Position numbers and translations under genes: made by a program | Assembly (NCBI GenBank): GCA_022600335.1 | Contig: JAHZKN010000210.1 | Location: forward strand, 1-8,775 | Source: Alphaproteobacteria bacterium | GTDB taxonomy: Bacteria > Pseudomonadota > Alphaproteobacteria > Rhizobiales > Hyphomicrobiaceae | Direction: 5' to 3' | DNA: 8,775 bases | Part shown: piece after piece, positions 5,337-8,775 of the stretch | Position numbering within the stretch: position 1 is the first letter of the stretch | Layout of the letters: each line of letters begins with the position of its first letter | Notes under the pieces: generated by a model | What the model was told of the DNA's origin: nothing | Databases searched by the model: none | What the model saw: only the letters and a program-made list of their open reading frames with translations

Positions 5337-6083
5337 GTTGCTCTGCAGGAGCCAGCCGTTGGGGCCCAGATGCTCTTGCGGTTGGAAGCGCGTCTTGTAT
5401 TTCATCTTGCGTGACCCTTCGATCCAGTAACCCAGATAAAGGTACGGCAAGCCGAGACGGCGTGCGTGCGCAATATGCTCGAGGATCATGTAGGTGCCAA
5501 GACTGCGGCTGTCGGCATCAGGATCAAAGAAACTATACACCATTGAAATACCGTCAGACAGGTGATCACACAACGCCACCGCTATCAGTGGCCAGGTTTC
5601 GGGATCGCTCTCCAAGGCATTTTCCGGCTTAACGCGATATTCTGTCAAAAATGTTTCAACGGCGCTGTCTTCAACCATCATCGCATAGTCGAGCACGGTC
5701 ATATCCGCCATGCCGCCGTCAGAGTGTCGGGCGTCGACATAGCTACGGAACAGGGCGTATTGATCCGGTGTTGGCTTGGCTGGAATTCTCCGGCTGACAA
5801 CATCGCCGTTCTTGTCTTGAATGCGCCGCATCGACCGGCTTGCTTCAAAACCATCCACAACAACACGCACAGAGATACAGGCTTGGCACCCTTCACAATA
5901 CGGCATGTAGGCAATGTTTTGACTGCGCCGAAACCCACCCTTCAACAAGTTATCGATTACCGTTGAGGATTTATCACGCGTCAGATGCGTAAACAGCTTC
6001 CGTTCAAGGCGACCGGAAAGGTAAGGGCACGGCTGCGGTGCTGTGACATAGAACTCTGGAAAGTTCTTTTGTTGTTCCGACAT
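5325..6083 (-). CDS. bpt: Aspartate/glutamate leucyltransferase (bacterial N-end-rule transferase)
   Basis: Bpt transfers leucine from Leu-tRNA to N-terminal Asp or Glu of proteins in the cytoplasm, making an N-degron that ClpS delivers to ClpAP. The 252-residue length is normal for the family. N-terminal markers are CPYL at 19-22 and the cysteine cluster YCEGCQAC at 62-69 followed by ISVRV, the ATE/Bpt N-domain signature. The C-terminal GNAT-like part carries YSFFDPDADSRSLGTYMILE (183-202) and the YLYLGYWIEGSRKMKYK block (214-230), both highly characteristic. The ATG at 6083 has AGGG 6 bases upstream. It stands alone: 273 gene-free bases precede it and a terminator overlaps its stop. Older annotations call this family arginyltransferase, but the short form with this motif set fits the leucyl-transferring Bpt group; specificity is from family knowledge. 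Confidence 0.95.
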   Translation of the reverse strand: MSEQQKNFPEFYVTAPQPCPYLSGRLERKLFTHLTRDKSSTVIDNLLKGGFRRSQNIAYMPYCEGCQACISVRVVVDGFEASRSMRRIQDKNGDVVSRRIPAKPTPDQYALFRSYVDARHSDGGMADMTVLDYAMMVEDSAVETFLTEYRVKPENALESDPETWPLIAVALCDHLSDGISMVYSFFDPDADSRSLGTYMILEHIAHARRLGLPYLYLGYWIEGSRKMKYKTRFQPQEHLGPNGWLLQSNTEA

Positions 6084-6356
6084 ACTCTACCCTTGAACAA
6101 ACACTGGTGCTTTTTGTGGCAACAGGAGCAAAATTTTAGGTCCTGCGCGCTGTCGAACTCTAGGCAGTGTGGCCTTGTTGCGCAACGGCTTCAAACGCAC
6201 AACTGTACTGCTACAACGCCAAAAAAAGCGTTACACACAGATGCTCTTGCAACACAAGGGCAAAGATCCGTACCGAATGTGCCGTATGCACCAACCACCG
6301 AGCACGATACACAGTTGTCGTCGGTCCGCTTATCTCAAATGCCAATGAATTTGTTT

Positions 6357-6725
6357 CTAACTTTTTAACCCTGCCGCAGCCGGTGGTGGTTTGGCAGACG
6401 ACGAAGGCTTGCGCCGCGATCCGCCACCGCGCGCCGTAGAGGGCGAACCGGGTTCGCCAGCCAGCGCTGGCGGCGGTTTTGCGCTACGCGTGTGCGGTTT
6501 CTTCGGCGTCCACGTCTCATGACCCGTTGGTGCTGGCCCCTTTGGCATTGGGGCGGCCGCCTCGGTGAACTCCTCACCGGCATAGTCTCGATACGGTGCC
6601 CCTGTCGGTTCATCATATTGATCGAAGGTGCCGTCATTTATCACGGACCAGCGACCAATGAGGTAACCGGCGTAAGCTGATCCGAGAATTACAACCGCCC
6701 ATAACAAGAGTTCAGAAAGTGCCAA
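6357..6725 (-). CDS. Small single-pass membrane protein with a Pro/Ala/Lys-rich tail
   Basis: The 122-residue product has one hydrophobic helix at about 5-24 and then a long hydrophilic, probably disordered tail. The tail moves from acidic (32-56) to proline-rich and basic (60-122). SAKPPPALAG (81-90) recurs as SAKPPPAAAG (110-119), nine of ten residues identical, so part of the tail probably arose by duplication. No family is recognised and no function assigned. The start is TTG at 6725, supported by GGAGG at 6734-6738 with an 8-base spacer. A basic tail beside the membrane could contact nucleic acid or peptidoglycan, but that is speculation. It is 159 bases downstream of the lysophospholipase-type gene. 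Confidence 0.7.
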   Translation of the reverse strand: MALSELLLWAVVILGSAYAGYLIGRWSVINDGTFDQYDEPTGAPYRDYAGEEFTEAAAPMPKGPAPTGHETWTPKKPHTRSAKPPPALAGEPGSPSTARGGGSRRKPSSSAKPPPAAAGLKS

Positions 6726-6733
6726 GAGGTGTG

Positions 6734-6738
6734 CCTCC
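6734..6738 (-). promoter_or_regulatory. Shine-Dalgarno supporting a TTG start
   Basis: GGAGG on the minus strand is 8 bases before TTG at 6725. It is the main evidence that this small, low-complexity reading frame is really translated. Confidence 0.65.
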
Positions 6739-6771
6739 GCTCATCATCATTTGGTCGTGAACCGCGACCGT

Positions 6772-6799
6772 TTTATCATCAACTGTTCGTCTGTCACAA
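6772..6799 (-). promoter_or_regulatory. Candidate promoter of the small single-pass protein
   Basis: On the minus strand TTGTGA (6794-6799) and GATAAA (6772-6777) are 16 bases apart, each matching sigma-70 consensus at 4/6. Transcription would start near 6765 and leave a 40-base leader. The rest of the 6726-6884 gap shows no gene and no clear terminator for the upstream hydrolase. Confidence 0.3.
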
Positions 6800-6884
6800 T
6801 CGCAAGCACAAAGTTTGCCGCAAGTGGTCGCAAGGGGTGCCGGACCCAACTGGCCAACCGCGCGCAGGGCTCAGCACTTTTTTT

Positions 6885-7844
6885 CTAAACCTGCACCTCG
6901 CGAATACCAAGATAGGCATCAAACGCGGCCCAAAACCGTTGCCGTACACCATCCGTTTCCTGCAAAATTTCGTGTTCACTGCCAGGCAATAGAATGTGCG
7001 TTCCAACTTTTAAGCCGACGCAAAAATCTTCGATCGCTGGCGTTGAAACAATTTCATCATTGCCAGCCGCAAACACCAACATGGGCACCTGAATACGGGC
7101 TGCAAAACCTGGATTTTGCAGGCGGGTACAGGCGCGACAGGTGGCTCGCAACCAACTGTTGGTCGGCGACCCCAGTCCCAACTCAGGTGCGACATCAAGA
7201 ATGGATTTGTTGCGCGTCCACCGTTCGTGATCATCGGTAATGCGATTGTTCTCAAACGCCACTTGCTCTTCGGGAATATCCGACCCACCTCTGACATACG
7301 CCGTCGCCATGCCAAGAAGACAGCTCGCCTCCGCGTACAGGCGCACCACAGGCTGCGGGTAATGAATTTTTTCCGTATTCAACGCAATCAATGGTGCCGT
7401 TAGAACAATGCGCTCAAACCACGACCCAGGCCGCACGGCGTTGTGCAATAAAATTGTGCCGCCCATGGAGTGGGCCATCGCCACAAAAGGCGGTGGGCAA
7501 TCGGGAAGCACGATGTCCTTCATGAAACGCAACAAATCTTTTTCATAGTCGCGATAATCGCGCACGTGACCCTTGCGCGGGTTGCGCAGCAGCCGCTGAG
7601 ACCCGCCTTGACCACGCCAATCCATCATCGCGACGGCAAAGCCCCGCCGGCGTAAATCAGCAATCACTTCAAAATACTTTTCAATGAATTCGCCGCGCCC
7701 GCCAAACAAGCAAACTGTGCCGCGCCGTGGACCGCGTGTTGCCGACCAGCGTGCAAACCTCAAGCGCACACCATCGTGGCCCTTGAGCTCACCGACAGTT
7801 GCACCGCTGGGCACAGGGTTGCGCGCCAGAGTTACGAGTTGCAT
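6885..7844 (-). CDS. Alpha/beta hydrolase, lysophospholipase/monoacylglycerol lipase type
   Basis: Numbered from the TTG at 7847, the catalytic serine is Ser127 in the nucleophile elbow AHSMGG. The likely acid is Asp264 in VFAAGNDEIVS and the histidine is His292 in LPGSEHEIL, a complete triad in the usual order. The block GGRGEFIEKYFEVIADLRRRG (split at 49 and 60) followed by AMMDWRGQGGS is typical of an alphaproteobacterial branch of the Hydrolase_4 (PldB-like) family. That branch has GGRGE where many relatives have HG-x-x-E for the oxyanion hole. No signal peptide is visible, so it should act in the cytoplasm on a lysophospholipid, monoacylglycerol or similar ester; the substrate is inferred. 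I chose the ATG at 7844 (319 residues) over TTG 7847 because GTGGGG ends 5 bases upstream. Length is normal for the family. Confidence 0.88.
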   Translation of the reverse strand: MQLVTLARNPVPSGATVGELKGHDGVRLRFARWSATRGPRRGTVCLFGGRGEFIEKYFEVIADLRRRGFAVAMMDWRGQGGSQRLLRNPRKGHVRDYRDYEKDLLRFMKDIVLPDCPPPFVAMAHSMGGTILLHNAVRPGSWFERIVLTAPLIALNTEKIHYPQPVVRLYAEASCLLGMATAYVRGGSDIPEEQVAFENNRITDDHERWTRNKSILDVAPELGLGSPTNSWLRATCRACTRLQNPGFAARIQVPMLVFAAGNDEIVSTPAIEDFCVGLKVGTHILLPGSEHEILQETDGVRQRFWAAFDAYLGIREVQV

Positions 7845-7903
7845 CAACGCCCCACTTTAAACAGAGACCGCAACAGATCGCCGCCGAATTGGGGCGTCAT
7901 TTA

Positions 7904-7913
7904 ACACCGGTGT
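7904..7913. promoter_or_regulatory. 10-bp palindrome upstream of the hydrolase (weak operator candidate)
   Basis: ACACCGGTGT is a perfect palindrome 60-70 bases before the ATG at 7844, within the 186-base gap behind the secreted-protein gene. Chance occurrence is expected at this size. The gap otherwise shows a GC-rich imperfect inverted repeat near 8000-8022 without a T-tract, and no gene. Confidence 0.15.
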
Positions 7914-8030
7914 ACCACGAGGAGACTTGGCGCAGAAAGATGCTTGTTGCAGCACTTGGGACAGCGGCCGCATGTAGGGCATGACCCCACGGCCGGTCCG
8001 GTCCCCAGATTGTCTCAGGGGCCGAGTGAT

Positions 8031-8687
8031 TTACCAGCGGTAAGCGACATCATCGCGATAACGGCGGTCGCCACGATCAATGCACGCTGCTGAAATCAAT
8101 TCACCCGTGCAGCGATCAACGGCAAGTTCATAGATTTCACCGCTTCGGCGCTTGCGAGCGTGCACATAGCCGATATTGCCGCGCACCCGACCACGTCGAA
8201 ATCCACGCCAGCCGGCGCGTCGCAACTGGCGGCGAATGGCACGCTCAGACAAACACTGTGAAGACTGGCGCAGGTCGTGATCACGATAGGCTTTGCTAGG
8301 AATTTCTTCGAAGCCATCCGCTGTTACGCCGCCATCTTTAAGCGACCCTGCGTACGGTGCTTGGCTGTAGGGTTGATCGTCAAAGTCCGCGTCCGGCGCA
8401 TGATCACGAAACGCTGTGCGGTCATCTGGGTCATACGAGGGATCGTGATCAAACCTTGACCCATAGGGTGTCTGAGGATGGCGACCTAAAGACTGTCGCC
8501 CGTGGCGGTCGAAAGCGTACGTGTCATCCGGCACACCATAAACATCAGCACCATAGCGATCGCTGCCAAGATCCGCCGCGCCTGCGACGGGTACCTTACC
8601 TGCAATCGTCACCAAAAAAACGACTGCAGCCAGCCCAGATCCTGCGCCCAAAACGGCCGTACACCGCGTCAGCGTCCACATCGTCAT
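8031..8687 (-). CDS. Secreted, charge-segregated protein of unknown function
   Basis: The 218-residue product starts MTMWTLTRCT and has a long hydrophobic signal at about 11-30, with a plausible signal peptidase site after AGA-A (35-38). Residues 40-130 are rich in Asp, Tyr, Gly and Pro and lack hydrophobic runs, so this part is probably disordered. From 145 to about 200 there is a compact, very basic domain: CLSERAIRRQLRRAGW, then GNIGYVHARKR, then GEIYELAVDRCTGELISA. This is a helix followed by a beta meander of PepSY-like flavour often seen in small periplasmic proteins of alphaproteobacteria. Cys145, Cys193 and Cys202 could form a disulfide after export. The start at 8687 has GGGAGG about 6 bases upstream; the longer frame from 8756 lacks this support. 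Function is not known. Confidence 0.75.
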   Translation of the reverse strand: MTMWTLTRCTAVLGAGSGLAAVVFLVTIAGKVPVAGAADLGSDRYGADVYGVPDDTYAFDRHGRQSLGRHPQTPYGSRFDHDPSYDPDDRTAFRDHAPDADFDDQPYSQAPYAGSLKDGGVTADGFEEIPSKAYRDHDLRQSSQCLSERAIRRQLRRAGWRGFRRGRVRGNIGYVHARKRRSGEIYELAVDRCTGELISAACIDRGDRRYRDDVAYRW

Positions 8688-8775
8688 TGTCGTACCTCCC
8701 GTTGCCTGATCCCGCCTTGCAGGGCGCACCGCGACTGCGCCCATGCCCCAGCGCACAGCGAAGATCGCGTTCAGG
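8688..8775. other. Window-edge stretch upstream of the secreted protein
   Basis: On the minus strand one frame is open to the window edge in phase with the secreted protein, a second contains a stop at the edge and a third runs past 8687 without recognisable content. The Shine-Dalgarno for the start at 8687 lies here. I see no other gene or a convincing promoter in these 88 bases. Confidence 0.35.

Noticed and set aside
6177..6186. GTTGCGCAAC palindrome in the gap before bpt
   Set aside because: Ten-bp perfect palindromes are expected about eight or nine times by chance in this window, and nothing else marks it as an operator.
6084..6356. Search for a tRNA, small gene or promoter in the 273-base gap before bpt
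   Set aside because: No tRNA arms or credible frame were found; TAAAAT (minus strand, 6133-6138) resembles a -10 but has no matching -35.
7971..8025. GC-rich imperfect inverted repeat behind the secreted-protein gene
   Set aside because: The stem is short and bulged and no T-tract follows on the minus strand, so it cannot be called a terminator.

Overview
The window reads as chromosomal DNA of an alphaproteobacterium, perhaps near the Hyphomicrobiales or Rhodospirillales. The reasons are the moderately high G+C, the alphaproteobacterial flavour of the Bpt, lysophospholipase-like and short TraR/DksA-type proteins, and frequent TTG/GTG starts set 8 nt from a Shine-Dalgarno. The assignment is inference; no rRNA, tRNA, phage, IS or CRISPR sequence was seen.

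Left part, plus strand: the last 43 codons of an unidentified gene (1-132), then a membrane-anchored C13 (legumain/caspase-like) cysteine peptidase (261-1811), then a CspA-family cold-shock protein (2112-2321) behind a roughly 300-base leader/intergenic stretch. The csp gene ends at a strong hairpin (2380-2410) that has T-rich tracts on both strands, so it can also serve the converging gene.

Right part, minus strand (transcribed right to left): a secreted, charge-segregated protein (8031-8687), an alpha/beta hydrolase of the lysophospholipase type (6885-7844), a small single-pass protein with a Pro/Ala/Lys tail (6357-6725), aspartate/glutamate leucyltransferase Bpt (5325-6083), a two-pass membrane protein with a PH-like tail (4831-5265), a three-histidine-box fatty acid desaturase (3432-4469), a four-helix membrane protein (2874-3269) and a short TraR/DksA-type zinc-finger protein (2456-2791). 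Most are separate transcription units: intrinsic terminators lie right behind bpt and behind the four-helix protein, and gaps are 60-350 bases.

The genes do not form one obvious pathway. Several concern the envelope or cold/stress adaptation: acyl-chain desaturation, phospholipid hydrolysis, RNA chaperoning, N-degron tagging and a zinc-finger RNA-polymerase-type regulator. The least expected items are the membrane-tethered C13 protease and a strongly structured 355-base noncoding stretch (4476-4830) just upstream of the desaturase. It holds a two-part stem of 15 pairs plus a second inverted repeat, and is a candidate regulatory leader, small RNA or palindromic repeat element.
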